Shown: one piece after another, positions 39,435 through 47,206 of the stretch
Layout of the letters: each line of letters starts with the position of its first letter
Numbering within the stretch: position 1 is the first letter of the stretch
From: Arthrobacter sp. zg-Y919
Lineage (GTDB): Bacteria; Actinomycetota; Actinomycetes; Actinomycetales; Micrococcaceae
DNA: 64,000 nt
Assembly: GCF_030142045.1 (NCBI RefSeq)
Contig: NZ_CP126242.1
Location: 1 to 64,000 of the forward strand
Reading direction: 5' to 3'
Made by a program: the position numbers and the translations under genes
Notes under the pieces: generated by a model
What the model was told of the DNA's origin: nothing
Databases searched by the model: none
Seen by the model: the letters and a program-made list of their open reading frames with translations, nothing else

Positions 39435-39893
39435 GTGGAAACCAATACACCCGATACCGGGCCTGCCCGGGCCGAACTGTCGGTGGGACAGGTGGCCGAA
39501 CGCAGCGGGGTCAGCGTATCCGCGCTGCACTTCTACGAACGCCAGGGACTGCTCTCCAGCCGGCGGACGCAGGGAAACCAGCGCCGCTATGACCGTTCGG
39601 TGCTGCGCCGGGTGGCGGTCATCCGCGCCGCTCAGCAGGCCGGGATCCCGCTGGCCGTGATCAACCGAGCCTTTGCCGAACTGCCCCCGGACGGAGTGCC
39701 GGACCAGGCCGACTGGCAGCGCCTCTCGGCGGCCTGGCAGCAGGAGCTCGATACCCGCATCCGGCACCTGGAGGCGCTGCGCGACCGCCTGGGCGGCTGC
39801 ATCGGCTGCGGCTGCCTTTCGCTGGCCCAATGCCGGTTCGTCAATCCCGAGGATTCCGGCTCGGGAACGGGTGCCCGGGCGTTCGACGTCTAA
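39435..39893 (+). CDS. soxR: Redox-sensitive MerR regulator SoxR
   Basis: A 152-residue MerR-family activator. The winged helix (about 15-60) reads LSVGQVAERSGVSVSALHFYE; a dimerisation helix follows. The 2Fe-2S ligands Cys122, Cys125, Cys127 and Cys133 lie in CIGCGCLSLAQC, the SoxR signature. Oxidation by redox-active compounds switches the promoter on. GTG at 39435 is the preferred start, with AGGAAAGG upstream; GTG 39417 is an alternative. A SoxR box lies right after the gene. Confidence 0.95.
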   Translation: METNTPDTGPARAELSVGQVAERSGVSVSALHFYERQGLLSSRRTQGNQRRYDRSVLRRVAVIRAAQQAGIPLAVINRAFAELPPDGVPDQADWQRLSAAWQQELDTRIRHLEALRDRLGGCIGCGCLSLAQCRFVNPEDSGSGTGARAFDV

Positions 39894-39901
39894 CCACGGA
39901 T

Positions 39902-39932
39902 TTGACCTCAACATTGGTTGAGGTTTTAGCGT
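39902..39932 (+). promoter_or_regulatory. SoxR-dependent promoter of the flavin reductase
   Basis: -35 TTGACC (39902-39907) and -10 TAGCGT (39927-39932) are separated by 19 bp, the overlong spacer characteristic of MerR/SoxR-activated promoters. The spacer contains the SoxR box at 39906-39923. Located 8 bp after the soxR stop and 41 bp before the next ATG. Confidence 0.8.
39906..39923. promoter_or_regulatory. SoxR box
   Basis: Inverted repeat CCTCAAC-ATTG-GTTGAGG, 18 bp, with CCTCAA/TTGAGG arms like the known SoxR operator of E. coli soxS. Its centre lies in the 19-bp promoter spacer. Confidence 0.85.
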
Positions 39933-39973
39933 TGAGGGATGCCCTTGATGGGTTGGCCCGTGAGAGGACACTA

Positions 39974-40525
39974 ATGACGCGGAATACGGCTCTGTGCGAG
40001 CGGAATGTAACGGATGCATTCAAGGACGCCTTCCGGGCGCATCCGGCGGGTGTCGCCATCATTACGGCCGACGGCGGCAGCGGCCCGGTGGGCCTGACCG
40101 CGTCCTCGGTTTCCTCCGTGTCGGCAGAACCGCCGATCCTGTCCTTTTCCCTGGCGTCGACGCACGGAACGGCGGGTGTGATTGCCGGTTCCCCTACCGT
40201 CGTCGTGCACCTGCTGGGCGCAGAAAACGCCGCACTTGCCGCCCTCTTCGCCCGCCAGGGCGCAGACCGGTTCGGCGCCACGCGGACCCGGACCCTGCCC
40301 GGCGGGGAGCCGGTCCTGGAAGAGGCGCCGGTGGCGCTCCTGTGCCGGGTCGACGGCAGGGTTCCGGTGGGCAGCTCCATCCTGATTGCCGCCACCGTCC
40401 TGGAGATTATCCCCGGCAGCACCGGCCAGGACCCGCTGGTCTACCACAACCGGACCTATCACCGCCTGGGCAGGCACTCCGCGCTGGGCGAGTCGGGTCG
40501 CGTCGCAGGCGGAAGCGGGGAATAG
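39974..40525 (+). CDS. Flavin reductase family (FMN-binding) protein
   Basis: A 183-residue protein of the flavin-reductase-like FMN-binding split-barrel family: HPAGVAIITADGG, GPVGLTASSVSSVSAEPPILSFSL and the C-terminal PLVYHNRTYHRLG. Such enzymes reduce FMN with NAD(P)H or serve as the reductase of two-component monooxygenases. ATG at 39974 with GAGAGG at 39962-39967. The upstream SoxR-type promoter predicts induction by redox-cycling compounds. Confidence 0.9.
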   Translation: MTRNTALCERNVTDAFKDAFRAHPAGVAIITADGGSGPVGLTASSVSSVSAEPPILSFSLASTHGTAGVIAGSPTVVVHLLGAENAALAALFARQGADRFGATRTRTLPGGEPVLEEAPVALLCRVDGRVPVGSSILIAATVLEIIPGSTGQDPLVYHNRTYHRLGRHSALGESGRVAGGSGE

Positions 40526-40590
40526 CGCATAATCGGGTACGGACCCGTTCGGCGACCGCCGGCGGGAAGAACCCACCAGGAGGTACGGCG

Positions 40591-40809
40591 ATGGCAAAGA
40601 AAAAACTCAAGGACCTGAGCAGCGGACAGAAAAAGGGCCTGGGAGTCCTGACCGGAGTCCAGTTCCTGCTGGCCGGGGCTGCGCTGCGGGATCTCCGCCG
40701 CCGTCCGAAGGACCTCATCCGCGGCAGCCGTGGATGGTGGATGGCCGCCTGCGGCATCAACTTCGCCGGACCCATTGCGTACTTCCTCTTCGGCCGCCGG
40801 TCAGCCTAG
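40591..40809 (+). CDS. Small PLDc_N-like membrane protein
   Basis: A 72-residue protein: Lys-rich start (MAKKKLKDLSSGQKKG), a membrane helix at about 18-34, a basic loop (RDLRRRPKDLIRG) and a second hydrophobic stretch WWMAACGINFAGPIAYFLFGR. The W-x(5)-N-x-x-G-P-I-x-Y pattern resembles the phospholipase D nuclease N-terminal (PLDc_N) membrane motif. ATG at 40591 with a perfect AGGAGG at 40578-40583. Function unknown. Confidence 0.75.
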   Translation: MAKKKLKDLSSGQKKGLGVLTGVQFLLAGAALRDLRRRPKDLIRGSRGWWMAACGINFAGPIAYFLFGRRSA

Positions 40810-40811
40810 GC

Positions 40812-41486
40812 ATGGTGCGGCCCCGGACCTCCGGTACTGCCGGAACCAAACCGCCCGTCCTTGACCCGGTCCGCCTGCAGGGCCTGACCCCGGGTGCAGA
40901 CTTCCCGGTCGGCAGCCATCAGGAAGCATTGGCCTACAACGGGGATTCCTTCGCGGGACTTGAGCTGCGCGGAGCGGTGTTTTCAGAGTGCAGCCTCACC
41001 GGGGTGTCCCTGGACAACGCCGATCTCACCGCTGCCCGGTTCCTGGAATCCACCCTGGAGAACCTCTATGCCCCGGTGCTGCGGGCTGCCAGGAGCACTT
41101 TCCGGGACGTGGAAATCTCTAATCCGCGGCTCGGCTCCGCGGAGCTGTACGGCGGCGCCTGGAACTCGGTCCGGGTGGACGGCGGCAAGCTGGATTTCCT
41201 GAACCTGCGCGGCTGCACGCTGACCAACGTGTTGTTCTCCAACTGCATCATCGGTGAACTGGACCTGGACGGCGCGCGGTTGAACCGGGTTGCCTTCCGG
41301 AACTGCCGGATCGACTCCCTGCTGCTGGGCAGCGGCGGCACAGCCGTGGATGCGGACCTGCGCGGGTCCGCATTCCGGAGTATCACCGGACTGGCCGGCC
41401 CCAAGGGATTCACCGTGGACGAGGAGCAGCTTTTGCTGCTGGCTCCGCTGCTCGCCGACCAGCTGGGCCTTCGGGTGGAAGCCTAG
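40812..41486 (+). CDS. Pentapeptide-repeat protein
   Basis: A 224-residue protein. From about 55 to 180 it shows A(D/N)LxX-type pentapeptide cycles (GLELRGAVFSECSLTGVSLDNADLTAARF, DFLNLRGCTLTNVLFSNC, ELDLDGARLNRVAFRNC) that fold into a right-handed beta helix. Some such proteins (Qnr, MfpA) mimic DNA and protect gyrase, but nothing here proves that. ATG at 40812, 2 bp after the preceding stop, suggests one transcript. Convergent 4-bp overlap with the L,D-transpeptidase gene. Confidence 0.85.
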   Translation: MVRPRTSGTAGTKPPVLDPVRLQGLTPGADFPVGSHQEALAYNGDSFAGLELRGAVFSECSLTGVSLDNADLTAARFLESTLENLYAPVLRAARSTFRDVEISNPRLGSAELYGGAWNSVRVDGGKLDFLNLRGCTLTNVLFSNCIIGELDLDGARLNRVAFRNCRIDSLLLGSGGTAVDADLRGSAFRSITGLAGPKGFTVDEEQLLLLAPLLADQLGLRVEA

Positions 41487-42715
41487 GGCTGCTGCCCGGC
41501 GTACTGGTCCCAGGGGATGTTCCAGTCACCGTAGCCGTCGTGGATGGGAACGGGACCGGCTTCGGTGTTCAGCACCTGCACCACGTCACCGGCGTCGAAG
41601 TTGTCGTAGAAGTACTTGGCACCCTCGGCGGACATCCCCACGCAGCCGTGCGAAACGTTGATCCGCCCCAGGGCGCCCAGTGCGCCGTCGAGCGCCTGGT
41701 GGACAAAGACGCCGCTGTTGGTCAGGCGGCTGGCCCAGGAGGCGTCGAACGGTTCGTAGTAGTCCGGGTCTCCGGGCTTCAGCCCGATGGACTCGGCGCG
41801 GAAGGGCAGCTTCTCATGCTGGCTGACCACCACCTGGTAGCCGGAGGGCGAAGGCCAAGTGGGTTCGCCGAGGGTCACCGGGAAGGTCCGGACCAGCTGC
41901 CCGTCCATAAACACCTGCATGGTCTTCGTGTAGTTGTCCACCACGGCCAGTCGGGTGTTGTGGGTATTGAAGGTGCGGGTTTCGTTGAAGTTGCCGATCA
42001 TGCCGTTGCCAAAGTCCACGCCGAACAACTGCATGTCCACCGTGACGGCACTGTTGGCGGCCCAGAAGGTTTCCGGCCGGTAGCGGACGTGCTGGTCGGT
42101 GAGCCAGAAGAAGGCGCCGGTCTGCCCCGAAGTGCTGGTGATCTTGATGGCCTGCTCGACTGCGTCCTTGTTGGTGACCGGTTCGCTGAAGGTGATGTCG
42201 ATGGGCTGGCCGACGCCCACGCTGGCGGCGTCCTGCGGATACATAAACGCGTTGGCTTCATTGGCGGGCAGTACCGTTTCGAATCCCTGCCTGCGGGTGG
42301 TTTCCTTGCCGGCGGTGTCGGTGAGCACCACGTCCATGCGGTACTTGGTGTTGAAGGCCAACGGGGCGCCTGCGGTCCAGACGGCTTTGTCGGCGGCCAG
42401 GATGCCCGGCACGGTGTCGCCACCGGACTGGGGCTTCAGGATGACCTGATTAATAACCGCATTGGTGGCGGTTACGGAGGGAAGCACCGCTGGATTCACA
42501 CCCACGGCGCCGTCACCCGGCGTCGTGGTGATGGACACCGGAGCAGCCTTCACCGAGGGTGACTCCGACGGACCGGAGGAAGCGGAGGAATCGGACCCGG
42601 ACGAGCCGAGGATGCCGGTGGCGAAGGCGGCACCGATGCCGCCGCCCAGAACGAGCACCACGGCAATTGCCGCGGCTATCAGCCCTTTACGGCTCTTTGT
42701 GTCCTGCACAGCCAA
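41483..42715 (-). CDS. L,D-transpeptidase with Ig-like domains
   Basis: A 410-residue membrane-anchored protein: N-terminal helix (about 11-33), a Ser-rich linker, Ig-like repeats (about 55-245) and a C-terminal YkuD catalytic domain. Nucleophile Cys358 lies in NVSHGCVGM and the upstream His in SGVFVHQALDG. It forms 3-3 cross-links in peptidoglycan, as do actinobacterial Ldt proteins, and can confer beta-lactam tolerance. TTG start at 42715 with GAGGGGAC just upstream. Confidence 0.93.
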   Translation of the reverse strand: MAVQDTKSRKGLIAAAIAVVLVLGGGIGAAFATGILGSSGSDSSASSGPSESPSVKAAPVSITTTPGDGAVGVNPAVLPSVTATNAVINQVILKPQSGGDTVPGILAADKAVWTAGAPLAFNTKYRMDVVLTDTAGKETTRRQGFETVLPANEANAFMYPQDAASVGVGQPIDITFSEPVTNKDAVEQAIKITSTSGQTGAFFWLTDQHVRYRPETFWAANSAVTVDMQLFGVDFGNGMIGNFNETRTFNTHNTRLAVVDNYTKTMQVFMDGQLVRTFPVTLGEPTWPSPSGYQVVVSQHEKLPFRAESIGLKPGDPDYYEPFDASWASRLTNSGVFVHQALDGALGALGRINVSHGCVGMSAEGAKYFYDNFDAGDVVQVLNTEAGPVPIHDGYGDWNIPWDQYAGQQP

Positions 42716-42855
42716 GTCCCCTCAAAGTACAAGCCGGGCCGTCGTGGATGACGGAAACCGGCATGATCGCAGTTGGGCCGGCTGGTCCGGCGCAAGTGTC
42801 CTACCGATGATATTAGATCCTTGGGAACTCTCGGACGCCGTTACGGAATTGTCGC

Positions 42856-44355
42856 CTAACCCGCGGCTGCCGGTCCCGCAGGTGGTGCCAGGCGGGCTGC
42901 CTGCCGGGTGATGTTCTTCGCCATGGAGGGAAAGATCAGCCCGTGGAAAGGGGCAATCAGCCACCAGTACAGCTTCCCGCCCAGCCCCTTGGGGAAGTAA
43001 ATGGCCCGCTGCCGGTAGAGGCTGCCGCCGTCGCCATCCGGGTCCACCCGCATCTCCAGCCAGGCCTTGCCCGGCACCCGCATCTCGGCGCGCAGCCGCA
43101 GCAGCGTGCCGCGCTCCAGCAGTTCCACCCGCCACCAGTCCACCACGTCACCGGTGAACAGTGTGGTGGGATTGCGCCGGCCGCGCGTGAGGCCCGCTCC
43201 GCCCACGGTCTTGTCGAGCACCCCGCGGATCGCCCAGGCCATCGGCAGGGAATACCAGCCGTTCCGGCCGCCCACCCCCTCGATGACCTGCCAGACGGCG
43301 GCCGGGTCCACCGGCGCACGGCGCTGCCGGGCATCCACATATACCGTCTGGCCGGCCCAGTCCGGGTCGCTCGGCAGGGGATCCGAGGCTAGATCGGACG
43401 ACGCCGACGCGCTGGCCCAGGTGGTCTCGACCTCGCCGCGCTTCTCCTTGCCCAGCGCCCGGCTGACGGCACCGCGGTAGTCCGTCAGCCCGCCGTCGGG
43501 CAGCGGCACGTACCGGTCAATGTCATGTTCCTTCGCGACGGCGTCGTGCTGCAGGGACTCGACGAGCGGCAGTGCCATGGCACGCGGAATAGGAGTCACC
43601 AGGGACACCCAGTGTCCGGCCAGCCGCGGAGCGGGCAGCGGAAGGGCGTAGATGCGGCGCCGGGGCAGCCCGGCCTCTTCGGCGTAGCCGTTCATGATCT
43701 CGGCGTAGGTGAGGACTTCGCGTGCTCCGATGTCGAAGGTGCGGTTCACCTCGCCGGGGATGTCCACGGCCCGCACCAGATAATGCAGCACATCCCGGAC
43801 GGCAATCGGTTCGATCCGGCGCCGCACCCAGCTGGGGGCGGGCATCACGGGCAGTGTCTCGGTGAGGTGCCGGATCATCTCGAAGGACGCAGACCCGGAC
43901 CCGATCACGACGCCGGCCTGAAACACCACCGCCGGCACCTCGCCTTCAAGGAGGATGCGTCCCACCTCGGTCCGGGATTTCATGTGGGGCGACAGCTCAC
44001 CTTCGGGATGCAGGCCACCGAGATACACGATCCGTTTCACCCCCGCTTCCGCTGCGGCGTCGGCCACCAGGTGGGCAATCGCGGATTCCTGGTTGCTGAA
44101 ACCCTTGCCGGATGCCATGGAGTGCACCAGGAAATACAGGGTGTCTATGCCGGTGAACGCCGACGCAGCGGAGTCCCGGTCCGAGAGGTCGCCCTGGACG
44201 ATTTCGACGTCGGATGCCCAGGGCACGTCGGAGAGCTTTTCGGGGGAGCGGGCCAGGACCCGGATACAGTGGCCGTCCTCGAGCAGCAGCGGGACGAGCC
44301 GCCCGCCGATATAGCCGGTGGCACCCGTGACCAGGATCTGCTGGCGTTCTGTCAT
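42856..44355 (-). CDS. NAD(P)-binding epimerase-like protein fused to DUF2867
   Basis: A 499-residue protein. Residues 1-310 form an atypical SDR/NmrA-like Rossmann domain with TGATGYIG at 10-17. Residues about 335-485 are a DUF2867 domain (WQVIEGVGGRNGWYSLPMAWAIRG, KAWLEMRVDPDG, MAKNITRQA). This two-domain form is common in Actinobacteria but the reaction is unknown. ATG at 44355 is favoured over an upstream in-frame codon because the Rossmann strand begins there. Divergent from ligD. Confidence 0.85.
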   Translation of the reverse strand: MTERQQILVTGATGYIGGRLVPLLLEDGHCIRVLARSPEKLSDVPWASDVEIVQGDLSDRDSAASAFTGIDTLYFLVHSMASGKGFSNQESAIAHLVADAAAEAGVKRIVYLGGLHPEGELSPHMKSRTEVGRILLEGEVPAVVFQAGVVIGSGSASFEMIRHLTETLPVMPAPSWVRRRIEPIAVRDVLHYLVRAVDIPGEVNRTFDIGAREVLTYAEIMNGYAEEAGLPRRRIYALPLPAPRLAGHWVSLVTPIPRAMALPLVESLQHDAVAKEHDIDRYVPLPDGGLTDYRGAVSRALGKEKRGEVETTWASASASSDLASDPLPSDPDWAGQTVYVDARQRRAPVDPAAVWQVIEGVGGRNGWYSLPMAWAIRGVLDKTVGGAGLTRGRRNPTTLFTGDVVDWWRVELLERGTLLRLRAEMRVPGKAWLEMRVDPDGDGGSLYRQRAIYFPKGLGGKLYWWLIAPFHGLIFPSMAKNITRQAARLAPPAGPAAAG

Positions 44356-44515
44356 TTTCCCAACATACACACGCACCGGCACCGACGGTCAGGGCCGCGG
44401 AAGGTTCAGCGTCGAACGCCTGGAACTGCGGCGCCCGGCCAGGATACCCGGCCTATTCATAAGCCCCCTGATGAAATACTGGCGTTTGTCCGGTATCCCG
44501 GTAAGACTAGGGGGC

Positions 44516-47170
44516 ATGGCGACAGGTGGAGGCAGCAAGCAGGAAACCGTCAGCGTGGAGGGCCACCGGCTCCGCTTGACCAACCTGGACAAGGTTCTTT
44601 ATCCGGAAACGGGGACCACCAAGGCAGACGTGATTTCCTACTACGCTGCCGTGGCGGACTACATGCTGCCGCACTCGCGCAACCGTGCGGCCACGCGCAA
44701 GAGGTGGGTGCATGGAGTGGGCACGCCTGAGCACCCCGGCCAGGTGTTTTTCCAGAAGAATCTCGAGGACTCCGCACCATCCTGGGTGAAGCGGTTCCCG
44801 ATCGAACACAAGACCTCCACCAATATTTATCCGGTGGTGAATGACCTGGCCACGCTGACCTGGCTGGCTCAATCCGCCGCCCTGGAAATCCATGTGCCGC
44901 AGTGGCAGTTCGGGCCGCGCGGCAGGATCGGCAACGCTGACCGGATGGTCCTGGACCTCGACCCCGGCGACGGCGTGGGGCTGGCGGAGTGCGCCGAAGT
45001 GGCCCGCCTGGCCCGGTCCATTCTGCAGGACATGGGCCTGGACGCCCGGCCGGTGACCAGCGGCTCCAAAGGCATCCATCTCTACGCCGCGCTGGACGGC
45101 AGCCAAAGCTCCGACGACATCAACGCCGTGGCCCATGAGCTGGCCCGCGCCCTCGAAGCCGACCATCCGGACCTGGTGGTCAGCGACATGAAGAAAACTC
45201 TCCGCAAGGGCAAGGTGCTGGTGGACTGGAGCCAGAACAACGGCAACAAAACCACCATCTGCCCCTACTCCCTGCGGGGCCGGTTTACCCCAACGGTCGC
45301 GGCGCCGCGCACCTGGGCGGAACTCGAGGATCCGGACCTGGCGCAGCTGGATTACCAGGACGTGCTGGACCGGATCAAGGACGGCGACCCGCTGGCCGGC
45401 ATGGAGAGCGGCGCCTTCGAGGAGGAGTCGCTGGAGGAGGCAACGGAGGAATCCGGTGCGGCATCCGAAGAGGTCCGGTCTGCGGGCGGCGCCGACCGGC
45501 TAACCAAATACCGGAGCATGCGGGACGCCGCGAAGACACCGGAACCGGTTCCCGAGGAGCCTTCCACTCCCTCTGAAGGCAACAGCTTCGTCATCCAGGA
45601 ACACCATGCCCGCCGGCTGCACTGGGATTTCCGGCTGGAGCACGACGGCGTGCTGGTGTCCTGGGCGTTGCCGAAAGGGCCGCCGTCGACCTCCGGAAAG
45701 AACAACCTGGCCGTGCAGACCGAAGATCATCCGCTGGATTACGGGAAGTTTGAGGGACATATTCCCAAGGGGGAATATGGCGGCGGCGACGTGACCATCT
45801 GGGACCACGGCACGTATGAACGCGAAAAGTGGCGTGACGGCAAGGAAGTTATTGCGGTGCTGCACGGCCAGCCCGACGGCGGCCTGGCCCGCGACGGCGC
45901 CGCCGACCGCCGCTTCGCGCTGATCCACACCGGCTCGGGCGGCGACAAGGCCAACAACAACTGGCTGATCCACCTCATGAAGAACCAGCCGAAGCCGGGC
46001 GAAAAAGGCAATGAGCCGGAGGACAACCCCACCCCGGCCGCCGGGACCTCGCCCGCGAAAGCGGAGACAGCGGAGACACCGGAGACACCGGAGGGCAGTG
46101 TGGCCGCGGCGGCCCGGGCCCAGACGGCCACTGCCACAGCCGGAGCAAAAACCTCCCCGGTGGACACCACCGCCGCGGCCCGGGATGCGGACGCTGCGTC
46201 GGTGCCGACGGTTGAGCCGATGCTGGCAACACTCGGCACCCGGGCGGAAATCAACGACGACGACGAGTGGGCTTTCGAGATGAAGTGGGACGGCGTGCGC
46301 GCCGTCGTTACGGTCACTCCCGAGGGAACCCGGCTGCTCTCGCGCAACGGGAACGACATGACCGCCGCCTATCCGGAACTGCAGGACCTCAGCGCGCACC
46401 TCAACGGGGAGCGGGCCGTACTGGACGCCGAAATCGTCGCCATCAACAAGGCGGGCCGGCCGGACTTCGGGTTGCTGCAGCCCCGCATGCACCTGACCAA
46501 ACCCAGGGAAATCACGGCTGCGGCCGAACGTACGCCGGTGCACCTGATGGTTTTCGACCTGCTGTGGCTGGACGGAAACTCCCTGGCAGACCTCAGCTAT
46601 GTCCAGCGCCGGGAAATCCTGGAATCAGCGGTGGAAGCCACGCCGGACGGGCATGTCCAGGTGCCGCCGGTCCTGGACATGTCCATGGACGAGGCGGTGG
46701 CTTCCAGCAAGGAACTTGGGCTGGAAGGGGTGATGGCCAAACGCCGCACCAGCACCTATTCCCCGGGCCGGCGCTCCAAGAACTGGTTGAAGCTGAAGAA
46801 CCAGCTCACGCAGGAAGTGGTCGTGGTGGGCTGGCGGCCGGGGCAGGGAAACCGGCAGAACAAGGTCGGCTCCCTCCTGGTCGCCATTCCAGAGGGTGTG
46901 GACCTGAAATACATCGGACGCGTGGGGTCCGGCCTGAGCGAGAAGGACCTCGCCCTGATCGGTCCGCGCCTGAAGAAAATGTCCCGCAAGACCGCGCCGC
47001 TGGACGATGTGCCGGCAGCGGATGCCTCCGACGCCCAGTGGGTACGCCCTGCACTGGTGGGCGAAGTAACCTTCTCCGAACGCACCGGCACCGGAAAACT
47101 GCGCCATCCCGTCTGGCGCGGCCTGCGCCCGGACAAGAAACCGTCCGACGTCGTGGTTGAGGGCGCCTAG
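44516..47170 (+). CDS. ligD: Multidomain ATP-dependent DNA ligase LigD
   Basis: An 884-residue NHEJ enzyme in Pol-phosphoesterase-ligase order. The primase-polymerase domain (about 15-290) has catalytic Asp147 and Asp149 in VLDLDPG. The 3'-phosphoesterase domain (about 355-500) has HHARRLHWDFRLEH starting at 363. A Pro/Ala/Thr-rich linker (about 500-560) leads to the ligase domain with nucleophile Lys590 in FEMKWDGVRA. With Ku (37406-38311) this is a complete two-component end-joining system. ATG at 44516 matches the family N-terminus. Confidence 0.96.
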   Translation: MATGGGSKQETVSVEGHRLRLTNLDKVLYPETGTTKADVISYYAAVADYMLPHSRNRAATRKRWVHGVGTPEHPGQVFFQKNLEDSAPSWVKRFPIEHKTSTNIYPVVNDLATLTWLAQSAALEIHVPQWQFGPRGRIGNADRMVLDLDPGDGVGLAECAEVARLARSILQDMGLDARPVTSGSKGIHLYAALDGSQSSDDINAVAHELARALEADHPDLVVSDMKKTLRKGKVLVDWSQNNGNKTTICPYSLRGRFTPTVAAPRTWAELEDPDLAQLDYQDVLDRIKDGDPLAGMESGAFEEESLEEATEESGAASEEVRSAGGADRLTKYRSMRDAAKTPEPVPEEPSTPSEGNSFVIQEHHARRLHWDFRLEHDGVLVSWALPKGPPSTSGKNNLAVQTEDHPLDYGKFEGHIPKGEYGGGDVTIWDHGTYEREKWRDGKEVIAVLHGQPDGGLARDGAADRRFALIHTGSGGDKANNNWLIHLMKNQPKPGEKGNEPEDNPTPAAGTSPAKAETAETPETPEGSVAAAARAQTATATAGAKTSPVDTTAAARDADAASVPTVEPMLATLGTRAEINDDDEWAFEMKWDGVRAVVTVTPEGTRLLSRNGNDMTAAYPELQDLSAHLNGERAVLDAEIVAINKAGRPDFGLLQPRMHLTKPREITAAAERTPVHLMVFDLLWLDGNSLADLSYVQRREILESAVEATPDGHVQVPPVLDMSMDEAVASSKELGLEGVMAKRRTSTYSPGRRSKNWLKLKNQLTQEVVVVGWRPGQGNRQNKVGSLLVAIPEGVDLKYIGRVGSGLSEKDLALIGPRLKKMSRKTAPLDDVPAADASDAQWVRPALVGEVTFSERTGTGKLRHPVWRGLRPDKKPSDVVVEGA

Positions 47171-47206
47171 CAACCAACAGCGACACCGGCTGGAAAGGAT
47201 CCCGAG

